The notes below the pieces were generated by a model. It saw nothing but the letters and a program-made list of their open reading frames with translations, was not told the origin of the DNA and ran no database searches. A stretch of DNA of 64,000 nucleotides from Isoetes taiwanensis. Taxonomy: Eukaryota > Streptophyta > Lycopodiopsida > Isoetales > Isoetaceae. The stretch spans positions 15,410,872 to 15,474,871 of the forward strand of contig JAJEKV010000014.1 in NCBI GenBank assembly GCA_021234155.1, read 5' to 3'. This document shows, piece after piece, positions 20,564 to 31,639 of the stretch. The first letter of the stretch is position 1; the number at the start of each line of letters is the position of its first letter. Made by a program: the position numbers and the translations under genes.

Positions 20564-22235
20564 TGTGACGGTCCAGGGGAATATACGCCATAAATACGTA
20601 TATTCCTGGATCCGTCACCATACAAGTCTATCCTCATAGCCTTGTATACCATAGATTGTGGCACTAGGAGGGCATGGCTAAGATATTCTCATAACTTAGC
20701 CAACCATAGGTTAAGCCATTATCCACGTGGCCTTAACCTATTGGGGCACCGCCACACAGGACTCACCCGATTGGTGCCACGTGGCATCCTAGGTGGACCC
20801 CTAACTCATATAGGCATAAACCCTAACCCTAGACCTCTTTCCAGCCCTAGCACCCGGAGACTCACCTACTACTGTTGAAACCCCGTTTGAACATCGCTTG
20901 TTGTGGCATAGACCGGTGCAGCGTGCCCAGCAGGTAGACTCGTTCTTGAAGTAGGAGCCGGCATCTCGTGAGTCGGGACCATGGAGGCACACCTGGATCC
21001 GGAGGGAGAGCTTCGAGGCGAGATATGTAGGATAGTGGTTGTGATAGCTCATCTGGGAATTAGCATTCCAGATATGCTAGTATTTTGCATCTAGAGTAGA
21101 GCCATCCTAGAACCCATATTCAACATCTTGAACCCTAATCAAGGAACCCTAACTATTAGTTAGATTTGTATGATTAGGTTAAGATGTTCTTCTTATGATT
21201 ATTCTCATGATGTGATGATTATGTGATGATGGTTGATCATGTTGCTCCTCTTGTATTGGGAAGGGGGTAGAGACCTAGAGCCATATGTAGTATGCTCCTA
21301 GAGTAGATCCCTTAGTTCCTATTAGTTGCGGCTTTGTGCATAGGAGCCCACCGGGGCTATTGAGGCTATGATATGACTCAGCACCATATAACGGGGGCTA
21401 GAGGGAAAGTGGAGGGAGGATCCTGCCGAGTGGGGGCTTCGGGGGGATCCCATAGTGGGCTAGGCTCATGGTGGGTCACTGGGTCCGAGGGGGCGAGCAT
21501 GGGTCCGACACCTCACAGGGCAATGGTGTTGCCACAATGATTCTCTAGAGAGGCTGCAAGTGTTGGCTTGGCTCTCCGTTTTGGGGAAGGATTCAACCCT
21601 AGTGCGAATTTTGGCGTGGTCGCCAATCAGTTCTCTAGCCCCCTTTCACATGCACCTCTAGACCACAGGGAAGGGGAGATGCAACCCTTCCTCGCCTCAT
21701 CGGACCCGGGGAGATGCAACACGGAGTAGTCCCGATGGGTGATGCCATGGGATTGCGTGTCCTGGAAGGCTAGAGTCATGCCGAGCCTGATTTAGCCCAT
21801 CCAAAAAGTATGCACGGGGAGGGCGGATGGAGTGGTCAACCCTAGCCATTGTTCTATGCCGACCCTCACCATTGCCACGACTTCGGTGCGCTCTATCTTG
21901 AGGCCTAGCCCGGTCACCATCCTCCTTATGAGTCCGGGCGGGGTAGGAGCTCTCATGTTTTATGGTTCGTGATTATCATCTTTGCCTGGGTTTATGAGTG
22001 ATGCACTACCCTTCGAGGTAGTATTTGTATATGTTGATGCTAGTTACGGCGTGTTATAAACTTCCATTATAGGAGCCCATAGGGGAAGGGCGCCGCAAGA
22101 CACCTTTCGTGTTCCCTTCCCGCACTAAGAGTCACCTCGAGTGCGGGTAGACGAAGGGCCCATCTTGCGGTTCTTGGCGGGATGGGGATTTCTGCCGAAA
22201 GTGTACGGGCGCCGCGACGTTTAGCGGGCGTCACA
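20564..22235 (+). repeat. 3' LTR of element 2 (1672 bp)
   Basis: Starts TGTGACGGTCCAGGGG and ends GGGCGTCACA, followed by the target duplication TAGAC. It pairs with 9040-10676. Differences from the 5' LTR cluster in GC-rich patches, for example around 21420-21450 and 21590-21650. Confidence 0.95.
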
Positions 22236-22680
22236 TAGACGTTATGAGTAGTCGCTTCTACACATTTATGCTGGTGTCTCGAGAATGCGACATCAAGATC
22301 CACTCGAACGGTCTCCCATGGGTCCGTTACAATCTCTCCCACTAGAATTATGCTCATCCGCGAGCATCACAAATCATAGACTATACCATCCCATGGTGTC
22401 CAAGACCAAGTCATGACCTACCGTCCAATAGTATTCTGGGTAACAAAAAGTACGTTCCTAACCGACATGCCCTTAACCAATTGGGAAAAACCATGTTTAT
22501 GAGTAGTCGCTTCTACCCGTTTATGCCAGTGTCTGGGAATGCGACACCAAGAGCCACTCAAGCAGTCTCCCATGGGTCAGTTACATAATCTGGGAGGCAA
22601 ATCCTGAAGAAGCACCCCAACATAAAATAAGGCCCATGCTTTGCTTTCATCAGTTTTACATTTTTTTCTCAAGCATTTTT
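22236..22680. repeat. Tandem-repeat array, right part, with target duplication TAGAC
   Basis: TAGAC at 22236-22240 is the right target duplication. The host array then resumes. A unit containing TTATGAGTAGTCGCTTCTAC and CTCCCATGGGTC occurs at 22242-22330 and again at about 22496-22590. ACGTTCCTAACCGACATGCC occurs at 22453, as it did at 8991. A diverged GGGAGGCAAATCCTGAAGAAGC unit follows at about 22590. The array is therefore older than the gypsy insertion. Confidence 0.85.
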
Positions 22681-23100
22681 TCCTAAGGTTTCATATTGAC
22701 CTTTCAGGATGGTTCATCCCAGGTCTAAGGGCGCTTTAGGTAAGGTCTTTTTCCAACACCGTTCCTGTGTGCGACTTCCTAAGCTGCTCGATTCTAACCG
22801 TGGTCTTTGACGGTTTTATTTACGACCATAAACCAATCGGTTGAAATCGCAAATTTTCTGATTCGGTTAGTTTATCATAGGATTTTTCTGACAAGTTTTC
22901 TTAAGGTTTTCTATTAAGACAATAAAAATTTCTGGCCCTAAACATAAGATATCAGATTGGTCAAAATAACCATAAGTTAGGCAATTTTCGGATGGGACCT
23001 AAAAAGTTTCCCAACACTGTTTACGACCATTGTGATTATCACAGTTTGCCACGAAGCAAGCTGTAGGTTGTTCTTGCAGATGACGGACTTAAAAAACTGA
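22681..23100 (+). pseudogene. Partial pseudogene copy of the NOG1-like GTPase gene (exons 11-12)
   Basis: TTTCATATTGACCTTTCAGG and the damaged CCCAGGTCT block match intron 10/exon 11 of the intact gene (25970-26060). ATTATCACAGTTTGCCACGAAGC and GTTCTTGCAGATGA match the end of intron 11 and exon 12 (26145-26195). About 230 extra bases sit between the two parts. It continues the copy broken at 7354 and ends just before the start codon of the intact gene. Confidence 0.8.
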
Positions 23101-23102
23101 GG

Positions 23103-26100
23103 ATGAAACTCACGCGGTCACTCTGTTCCGGAGGGTTTAGCATGGTCATGCCCTCACATTCATATTACTATCATTTTCCAGGTCCAGGTCCGCATCTAAT
23201 TCTTCATCATAAGATTTTGTTGTGTAGTGTAAACTTATTAGAAGGCACTCTGTTATTTTATTGAAGCTTTTGACAGTAGTTATTCTTTCATCTGTTTGTC
23301 TTCAGTTGCTGATTCAAAAAGAAAGTTCTGCATCCGGGCTATAACACTTGGATTAAAGTTGGATGTGCCTCAGACAAGCGTTACAACCATTAGTCCATTG
23401 GACGCTACACATAAGTCTGGCAGCGGAAAACCAATTCCAGAGGTAACATATTGCATATGAGTTGATTCTATCACAACGTTTTCGTGCATCCAACTGCTCA
23501 TCTAAGCATTCGAAAAGCCGTTTAGACCATTTTTCAACTTCTCGTTGTTGTATCAATCCTACCTATATGCTTATTTCGGATTCAGATTCTATGTCTAATG
23601 CCTAGAAGTGACCATATGCTTGTCAACGCTTCCCCTTTTTCCATGGGATGAACGTTTGTGGAGAATCATGATGCGGTTTATAGATATAGCAGCTCATGTA
23701 TGAGTCCGCATATACATAAAGTTGTTCCATTGGTAGGCTGTGATATGGTGGAATCATAAGTCTAATTTGTAATGCTTTTGTTACAGAAGGAGAATGTTGG
23801 TGCATTTCAACGGTTGCCTATGGTTGTTCCTGCAGATGAAATAGTTGGTTCAGCTCTCCGGAAAGCAAGAAGGGTTCAAGCTACGAAGGGTATTCAAATT
23901 GGCCTGTTCTGAAACACATTTTCTTTATCTAATTCATGGCATGTTATGTTCCTCAATAACTCAGGTATCACAAATATTGCAAAACGTGAACGTAATCGTG
24001 GCGCAAAACAGCTTGATGCTTTAATGAAGGTATGAATGGTACTTGAAATCAGCTGCTTCTATAATGCCACATGAATCAGCTGGCCAGCAGCATGTGTTAA
24101 CGGACATATCTCCACCATTCCTGCTTTGCATATGTCCATTGTGCTTGATATAAATGGGCTTTGGCTTACAGATTGCAAGGCTGTAATTCTTTTCACAGCC
24201 TGATGTTTATTACTGTATGCTCTCTTTGCAGGACTAGCAGAGTATGCAAATGTTTTTTGTATTTAGATTTATTTGGTCGTAAAGGAACCAGTTTGTTTAA
24301 TATTTTATATCTTTGAGATAGCTTCTCATGGATGAGAAGATCTTTCAAACTTGGAAAGAAGTTAATAATTGGAGCAACTTTTTTTGTGTTTATAGGAAGT
24401 TGGATTTTGTGGTGTTGCAGGAATTATCTGTGCCTTTAGGTGTATATCTTCAAAAGTTTCCTCAGCCACATCATCTTCATCCTTACGAACAATCTCTTCT
24501 TGAATTGACCCTTGGAGAAGGCAAGTATGAAGAGGTATAGGGGTGCAGATGGAAAAGCTGGTTTAGCATGCTATATAAGTGTAATGTGTAGCACACTAAA
24601 GCATAAAAGAGATATTCTTTTGTAGAAGTTAAATATTTGTAAGAGGTCAATGGAATGTTTATGTTATGCATTATTCTTTATGTTATGTTATGTTATGTTT
24701 ATGTAATGTGTAGCACGCTAAAGCATAAAACAGTTTTGTAGAAGTTAAATATTTGTTAATGGAATGTTTATGTTACGTATTATGGAATCACAAAGATGAT
24801 GTTTGTCCGATTTGTTGGCTTACTTTTTTGGTGCATATTATAAATTGGATTTTATGCAGGTTCTAGGAAGTGTTGATATTTTACGCAAAAAGATCATCCA
24901 TGTAGGGAAGAATCTGGCATCTTTGTGTGCAAAGGTACATTTTTCGTGTTTGGTATACTTTTTTGCATGATTCAGATAGGAAAACAACTTTTACAATGCA
25001 TGCAGATATGGTGCACCTGCTGGAATTTTATCCAGAGCTATTCTCTGCTGATGCATTTCATTGTTTATGTACAGTCAACTACAAAGCGGGAAGCAAATGA
25101 GTGGGAAGCTGAGGTATCGAGTATTATTGTATTGTGTATTGAGCTGAACATTTGCTGTTTGAAATGCTATCATGATTTCTTATGCATGTGGCACCATGTA
25201 TAGTCACCCTGGTTAATACCACAACTTGTATGATAGGGTTTTTTAAAGCTTGAAGAGGTCTTCAAGACACTTGGAATTGCCGTTGATGATTTAAAAGAGG
25301 TTGCTAAGGTGAGGTTTTCAAATGTTGAACTAGGAATGCATATATGGAAATGAAAGAAAGATACAACAAGGATAGAAGCGCCTAATAGAAACACTTTAGG
25401 TAGGAAGCAAATAACTAAAGAAAGTGAAGCGTGTCTATTGTTTATATAGCCATATCAGCAACAGGCGTGCAGGCGTACAATATGGCAGGTCAGCATGCCT
25501 AGTCATAATGACATTTCAGCAGGCGTGGAATATGATAATACTTTAACATTCGCCCTCCTAATAATTGTATTATTAAGGAGATTGCAGCAAAGAGAGATGC
25601 AGATAGGGTTATTTTACAAGAAAGGATGAGTTTTTTATTTTCATGGCTTGTTTTGAAGGGAGCTATTTTAATCTCAGGTCTTAAGAGCAATGCCAGTTGT
25701 ACACCTACATGTTCCTACACTGTGCCTTGTAGGGGCTCCAAATGTAGGGAAATCATCACTTGTGCGTGTGCTTTCATCTGGTAAACCTGAGGTATAACAT
25801 AGATTTAAGAATTCATCTCATGGTAACCTTTGGGTATGACTTTATTGTGGATAGTTGAAATTTAGGTTTGTAACTATCCGTTTACAACTAGAGGAATATC
25901 AATGGGGCATATCAACATAGGAAGTCAGGTATATCAGGTATGTTACACTTTTTTAATTCCTAAGTAAGGTTTCATATTGACCTTTCAGGCTGGTAATATG
26001 AGTTTTTTCATATTTTCATTAGGTTACAGACACCCCAGGTCTTTTAAAAAGGCCAGACGGTAAGGCCCCTGTGGCTCAACACATACCCTGAAGCATTCAT

Positions 26101-27010
26101 CTAAAGGCCATGGTCCTTGATGGTCTTATTTATGAGCATTATGACTATCACAGTTCCCCATGAAGTAAGCTGTAGGTGGTTCTTGCAGATGAGCGAAATA
26201 ATTTGGAGAAACTTACATTGGCTGCACTTATGCATTTGCCAACGGCCATTCTTTATGTCCATGACCTTACTGGAGACTGTGGTGTTTCAGTAAATGACCA
26301 GGTATTATAGCAGGTCTGGGCTTCTGGTATTTGCAGCTTAAATGTATGGACTCTCAGACAGTAGTATTTAACGTAAAGGATTGAACATAAGAATGGAAGA
26401 GAAAGGAACATCTGGGGCTTTTAAATCGCAATCTACTGATAATACAAAAAAAGAATGAAAATGTAATAAGCAGAAAGGAAGCTTGGACTGTGCTCTAATG
26501 ATTTTCTAATAATCTGCATCTCTTGGCAAAAATGTAATAAGCAGAAAGGAAGCTTGGACCGTGTAGGTTTAAATGATTTTCTAATAATCTGCATCTCTTG
26601 GCTAAGGCTTTTGGCTGCATAATGCAGTTCCTTATTTATAAGCATATCAAGCAGAGGTTCTCAAGGCGGCCTTGGCTGGATGCAGTATCCAAGGTAGACC
26701 TACTTCCAGAATGCACGATGCATTCCAGAGAGCTAACAGATGAAATAGAGTACTATCGATTGTTTGGACCTCCTGGGGCATTGCATGTGTCTGTCAATAC
26801 TGGTCAAAATATCGCAGAGGTAGCTTTTTTCTTTCTTTTAAAGTTTGGAAAGTTATTCTGAATGTCATAAAGTAAAACAGTAGCGCCATCATGTGATGTG
26901 TTGACTTGCAGCTTTCTGCCAAAGTTCATTCTCTGCTAGGGGACCTTGCAGCAGAATTTGAAGAATCAACAAAAGAAAGTGATTTGAGTATGCTTTCTGG
27001 CTTGGGTTAA
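23103..27010 (+). CDS. NOG1-type GTP-binding protein, likely organellar (436 aa, 14 exons)
   Basis: Exons: 23103-23181, 23306-23442, 23787-23889, 23965-24029, 24421-24534, 24860-24934, 25075-25113, 25237-25308, 25678-25791, 25866-25937, 26023-26059, 26189-26301, 26628-26819, 26912-27010. All junctions are GT/AG and join in frame. The N-terminus (MKLTRSLCSGGF...) looks like a Ser/Arg-rich transit peptide, and a NOG1 helical domain follows. The GTPase domain shows G1 GAPNVGKSS (247-255), switch YPFTTRG, G3 DTPG (293-296), G4 SKVD (361-364) and a SVNT block. These are the marks of NOG1/OBG-class GTPases, which act in ribosome assembly; Arabidopsis PDE318 is, from memory, a plastid relative. The start and exon 1 are my choice and less sure than the rest. 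A broken copy lies immediately upstream. Introns 5 and 12 contain small tandem duplications. Confidence 0.92.
24585..24785. repeat. Tandem duplication in intron 5 of the GTPase gene
   Basis: GTGTAGCACACTAAAGCATAAAA, then TTTTGTAGAAGTTAAATATT and AATGGAATGTTTATGTTA recur about 125 bases later. A TTATG run (TTATGTTATGTTATGTTATG) lies between the copies. Confidence 0.75.
26459..26602. repeat. 72-bp tandem duplication in intron 12 of the GTPase gene
   Basis: AATGTAATAAGCAGAAAGGA through CTAATAATCTGCATCTCTTGG occurs twice in a row, with small differences near the middle. Confidence 0.8.
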
Positions 27011-27704
27011 CTTTGTTGATGTGTTGTTGTTCCAGCCAGCACATTGATCACCGTATATATATTACTTGGGTCTGCTGCATGCTAAGTGTTCTGTAGAGTT
27101 TTCGATTCATTCAGAAAAAAGATCTATTCAACATCAGTTGCTGCATAGAAGGGCAAATGGGCTGCCCTGTGCCCTCCCAAAGTACTGCTTTTGTACATGT
27201 AATATCACGTGGTCTGGGGATTAAAGGCAAGAGAAAAACTGGTATGACATGGAAAAATTGGTATGACATGGAAATGAGTGTGATGTTCTAAATTGAAATT
27301 GCTTATACATTTATGCTCAACAAAACTTGTTCAAAGTACATACTTCGGATCAAAATGTCAATCTATGATCTATTGGATCGAAATATCGATCTAAAGTTGG
27401 ATTTTTTAATGAGAAAGGAAAGGGCATACACTGAGAATCTGTTTTACACATCAATGCCCATGCCCTTTATATATACATAATTATTTTGAATACACTACTT
27501 AAAGGGAATATCTTCGCTGTTTTAGTGTTTATTCACTTGTAGGAGCTGCAAAATTTTTGGGTTGCTCGAAGGGTAAACCCTTGGGAGGTGGGCTGGTGCA
27601 TATGTTATTTGATGTCGCTTGATGTGCCGTTTAGATGGTTGAGATTGAAAAATGTAGCACGCAGTAATTAGCGTGAGTAAGTGGGCTAATTGCTGTCCAC
27701 TTGA

Positions 27705-28400
27705 GTGAGGGTGCGTCAGTGTGTCTTTAGACTGAGCGTCTTTAGATTGTTGTTTTTTGTAGTTGCAAGCCGTGGGATGATGGATTCAGTTGTCATTGGA
27801 TATGTGGTAGAGATGTTACTTTTAGCCCGAGTCTTTAGACTATTGTTTTTTGTAGTTGCAAGCCGTGGGATGATGGATTCAGTTGTCATTGGATATGTGG
27901 TAGAGATGTTACTTTTAGCCCGAACTCTGAGCTGCTTTGGGTTGCCCATTGTTGCCCAACTTTTAGCTCTGATTTGGAGGGCAAACAAATTGCCATTAGG
28001 CGGCCAAGAGGTTGTTCAAATTCCATGGCTGGGCAGAGGTTCTCTCTCAGTTGAGGTGCATTTAGTAAGAAAGGGATGTCTTATCAACATTTTCAATACT
28101 GCTGAAAGTGGCTGTGGACAAGATGCTATTGAAAGTGGCTTTGGACTTGGAGGGGCTACTGCTGTGCATCTTATAAATGTGCCAGTCTTTTATGATAGAA
28201 ATATTAGTTTTGCTACAGGTCTTCTCATAATTCTCACGTCACAGGTACACTTAAAGCTTCTGCTTAATAAGTTTAGCTTCAGTGTTCGTAGTATGAACAT
28301 GTATTTGGATATGGCTAGGCTGACCTTTTCAGGAAGATTTGATGGAACTTGCAAGCATGTAATGGCCTGGTACTATGGTTCAAGTGTCTCTTTTCAGTAA
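27705..28400 (+). CDS. Unrecognised ORF (231 aa) with an in-frame 93-bp duplication
   Basis: Open for 231 codons just after the GTPase gene. Bases 27738-27830 and 27831-27923 are near-identical direct repeats of 93 bp, giving two 31-residue copies of a hydrophobic segment (RLLFFVVASRGMMDSVVIGY...). The rest shows a few hydrophobic stretches and no motif I recognise. The duplication keeps the frame, but so would any 93-bp duplication. It may be a chance ORF or a decayed gene. The GCTCGAAGGGTAAACCCTTGG stretch just upstream (27565-27590) resembles one at 7362. Confidence 0.25.
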   Translation: MRVRQCVFRLSVFRLLFFVVASRGMMDSVVIGYVVEMLLLARVFRLLFFVVASRGMMDSVVIGYVVEMLLLARTLSCFGLPIVAQLLALIWRANKLPLGGQEVVQIPWLGRGSLSVEVHLVRKGCLINIFNTAESGCGQDAIESGFGLGGATAVHLINVPVFYDRNISFATGLLIILTSQVHLKLLLNKFSFSVRSMNMYLDMARLTFSGRFDGTCKHVMAWYYGSSVSFQ

Positions 28401-29400
28401 AGAATTTAGTTTTTCCTGATTGCTATGGGTACTGGTTTTTCATATTATATGTTCCCTGGATATCTCTTATCTAAGTTGAGTTTCAGGTTTGAGTTCGAAA
28501 AGTCGCTTCAACTGTAATGTACGCTAGGGCTGCATTTGGAGGCAATGGTTTTTCCTCTAGATGTCAGTTATGAAGAGACAATTGTGTACCATAATCTAAT
28601 CTAATCTGTAACATATTAATTCTTAGTGATCACATTTTTGGCAAAACTAAAGTAACATTTGTAAGTATTGTTATCCAGTATTATTGTGTTCGATTCCCCA
28701 CCAAATGCTTAATACATTGTTTTCAGCTCCTTCGCAAAGACAATTTGCCCATGGTCACAGAATTTGATACATACGATCTTTCTAAAGTCTGACTGAGACC
28801 CCATAGTTTGTCAGTCCTATATATTGTACTATTCACATCACATTTTATGTTTTCATATCAATGGCACTATGCAGCCTTTGCACGATCCTTATTACCAAGC
28901 ATTGTATGCTATATTAAGTAGCCTGCTACCAATGCTTCAATGATATCAATACTGGCATTTTTCTCCCCTTATTCATTGGACTGGTATTTTTCTCCCTTTA
29001 TTCAATGGACGGAATTGGGTTAACATAATACAGAATATCTATCATATGCCTAATGACCTGAGTAAAACAACCTAAATAGGTGTCACTTTTTGTGTAGCCG
29101 TGAGGATCTAGTCTTCGAAGTACTTATGCTCTCGTAGTATAAAATATAACAGTAATGTTAGTCAATACACGGTAAAAATATCTTGCAGAAACCTTACTCA
29201 TCTTATGGCGTCCTGAACCCCCTTCATAGTGCTGGTTCTTCTTTTTCTTGACCATATTTGTCTGGCCCCTCACTTAGATGTACAAAATCCAAGAAGCTTT
29301 TTGAACGAATCTGTAAATGCGGGGCATTTCAGTGAAGATGGCGTTTTTCTTTGCTATATATTTGTCCTTGCTATATGCAATCTGTTCTATTATTCAACTA
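28401..29400. other. Intergenic stretch, nothing recognised
   Basis: AT-rich sequence with a short direct repeat (TTTTTCTCCC...TTATTCA, near 28960-29005). Short open frames here show no recognisable domain. Confidence 0.4.
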
Positions 29401-29401
29401 A

Positions 29402-29970
29402 AATCAACAATTGGCGCATTAGCATATATAGCACCAGAAGTATTATGAAAGAAAGCATATGATTGTAAGGTATGCATATATCTTTTGGATATTCTCATTC
29501 CAACAAGTTACTATCCCTTGTCGATACAGTTCTACAGATTGCAGATGTTTGGGCCTGTCTTGTCGCTCTCTACGTCATATTTGCAGGACCTTACCCATTT
29601 GAAGATCCTGAAGAGCCAAAGAATTTTCATAAAACTATTAGAATAAGTCATTATTGTCAACTTTGATTCAGTAGATTATTTCCCTGACTTAATATCAATA
29701 TTCCTGCAATGTTGAGGATATTAAGACAATATACAAATATTTGCAGAAGGAACAACATCTTCTTTCACAGATTTTTGTTGCAAACCCGACAAGAGTAAGC
29801 ATTTGCTTTGCAACTTGTAAGCCAAGGAAAATGGATAGCCAACTTCTGCTCTTTATTTCTAGGATATCACCATCCAAATATTAGGGACTATCAATGTTTT
29901 TTGAAGAACTTGCCAGCGAAATCTCATGGAAGTGTTGATATGGATAATGACATTGATGATTCCAACATAG
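29402..29970 (+). pseudogene. SnRK2-type protein kinase pseudogene fragment
   Basis: Exon-like blocks follow the SnRK2 kinase order. At 29402-29470, STIGALAYIAPEVL, then a stop, then KKAYDCK before a GT donor; this is the activation-loop end and APE motif. At about 29540-29650, [20 protein letters not shown] followed by [16 protein letters not shown], very close to the SnRK2 segment after the APE. At about 29660-29720, a weak FPDLISI block. At 29782-29802, IFVANPTR. Near 29890-29960, DYQCFLKNLPAK, matching the FLKNLP end of the kinase domain. In-frame stops and a frameshift make it non-functional. SnRK2 kinases act in osmotic-stress and abscisic-acid signalling. Exons for the N-lobe and catalytic loop were not found. 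Confidence 0.75.
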
Positions 29971-30055
29971 GACCGTACATGGTGGTTTCCCATCATAGGA
30001 CCGTACACGGTGGATTCCCTCATAGGACCGTACACGGTGGTTTCCCATCATACGG
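29965..30055. repeat. Short tandem repeat, about 26-30 bp unit
   Basis: CATAGGACCGTACACGGTGGTTTCCC occurs three times in slightly varied form, directly after the SnRK2 pseudogene. Confidence 0.8.
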
Positions 30056-30084
30056 CTCGCCCCCTTTACTTCTTCTCCCAAGGT

Positions 30085-30725
30085 ACGTGTGTGGGTTTGG
30101 AACTCAATTATACCACCTAAGACTCCCACCCTATTATGGCAGATTGTACACCGGTCCTTAAGTGTTAACAATTGGATTCACAAGATAAATCCTTTCATCA
30201 ATGACTTATGCCTAATGTGTGGCCTCTTCTTTGAGACCTTGGAGCATTGTATGTGTCTATGCTCAGAGATTAAGTCAGTATGGAGTTGGGTCCTAGTATT
30301 ATTCCACACTACAGTGTGCAGTCAAGAAGTCCTGCTGGGCATATATCCTACTAGTTGACCACGGGTAAACAAGTTAGGCTTTCACCTTTGCAAGTCATGG
30401 TTGTTATGGCTCATTTGGAAGAGGCAGTGGATGGTCTTCAGGAATGCAGAGATGCTTCCGGTGCATTGGTTCTTTAGTTCGGGTACAAACTGTACATCTC
30501 ATACCACGCATCCAATCGAAAAGAACAAGTTAAAGTAGCTATCTTGGAAAGGACGCCTCCCATTGTAGATAGTCAGGGATTATTCCTTCCGTAAGGAAGC
30601 ATGTAAAGTGTATTAATGCGATATTGGGCTATCGACTGAGTATGTTAGTTTGGACAAATGTTCTCCTACATCGCCCGTCATGTGCTTTGAGTTACATTAA
30701 ATAAATTTTATCCTTCAAAAAAATT
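30085..30725 (+). mobile_element. LINE 3' fragment with zf-RVT-like domain
   Basis: WNSIIPPKTPTLLWQIVHRS, then CLMCGLFFETLEHCMCLC (near 30207-30260) follow the zf-RVT pattern found at the C-terminus of plant LINE reverse transcriptases: W...P.K...LW, C..C...E...H...C. A WLLWLIWKRQWMVFRNAE stretch follows in another frame. The piece ends near an A-rich tail (CCTTCAAAAAAATT at 30713-30726). It is 5'-truncated. Confidence 0.65.
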
Positions 30726-31599
30726 TGAGATTTAAACCATGTCCAATTACGTTGGCTAGTGGGACTGTGGAGAAGCAACAGAAAGAGTTACTGTGACAAA
30801 CCTGCCGAGTTGACCTCCTGGCAACTCGGGATCTTGTCAAAGCTTGCATTACTTCCAGGTGCATGTGTTGATGGTGAAGAATTAATCTTCCTTTGCATTG
30901 AATTTGAACTATTCTATATTTCTTATATCCATCATAGATAACATAACTTCCAACGATATGTTATCCTCAATATATATACAACATAATGTAGCAACTCATC
31001 CCAGAATCTTCTAGCGCAATCATGCTCCCCAGCTACAATAGTGCCATCGCCTTTCTCTAGTTTCACTACACATGCATTAAAGGGGTTAGTCCTCATGACT
31101 AAGATGCATTGAAATTCTTGGAAATCTTGGATAACAAGAACATAAATATAAGCAAAGACACCAGATCTTATGTGAGTACAATGCTAGACAATGACAACAT
31201 AGTCTAAAGAAATGCAAAACGTGAGTGTCAGAAGTAGAGAAACATAGTCGCAGTACCAAAACATCATAACCATAATTCCGAGACAATGGGAAGATCAACT
31301 AGCCTACATGCAAGCCCTGTTAGAGGAAACATGTCCAGCCAGCTCACATTCTGAGCCTTGTAGTAGGATTGGAGAAGTGAACCTCGTATGCGCATATCCT
31401 TTCCAGCCCACATCTGGTGGTTGAGGACCTCTTACCATGGAGTCACAGAGGTGACGTAGCATTCTTGCCAGGAGAACTATGCCCGGTGTCACAATGCACA
31501 AGAATACCATAGAGAAACACAAATGAACATGAGCATGCTGGGGCAACCTTGGCCACCAAACCTAGAATCCCACTCCCGGAGGATTCAATAGACATCAAA
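30726..31599. other. No gene recognised
   Basis: Open frames here are short and without recognisable domains. The right part may hold decayed gag of element 3, but I see no clear gag or zinc-knuckle block. Confidence 0.3.
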
Positions 31600-31639
31600 T
31601 ACCAAGCCAATACAGGGCCGCCGTGTTAACTTGAACATT

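Larger units (their letters stand above)
9040..22235 (+). mobile_element. Complete Ty3/gypsy chromovirus with an H3-like ORF (element 2, 13.2 kb)
   Basis: Two LTRs (9040-10676 and 20564-22235) flank the element, and the 5-bp duplication TAGAC lies on both sides (9035-9039 and 22236-22240). It has a Met-tRNA primer site at 10678-10689 and a polypurine tract at 20554-20563. Order inside: H3-like ORF1 (11251-12345), unknown ORF2 (13142-14675), then gag, protease, reverse transcriptase, RNase H, integrase and chromodomain (about 14877-19699). At 13.2 kb it is long for a chromovirus; ORF1, ORF2 and a repeat-bearing 3' non-coding region account for the extra length. The order PR-RT-RH-INT with a C-terminal chromodomain defines the Ty3/gypsy chromovirus type. 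Reading frames are broken in many places, often near CAG or GC-rich triplets. Confidence 0.95.
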
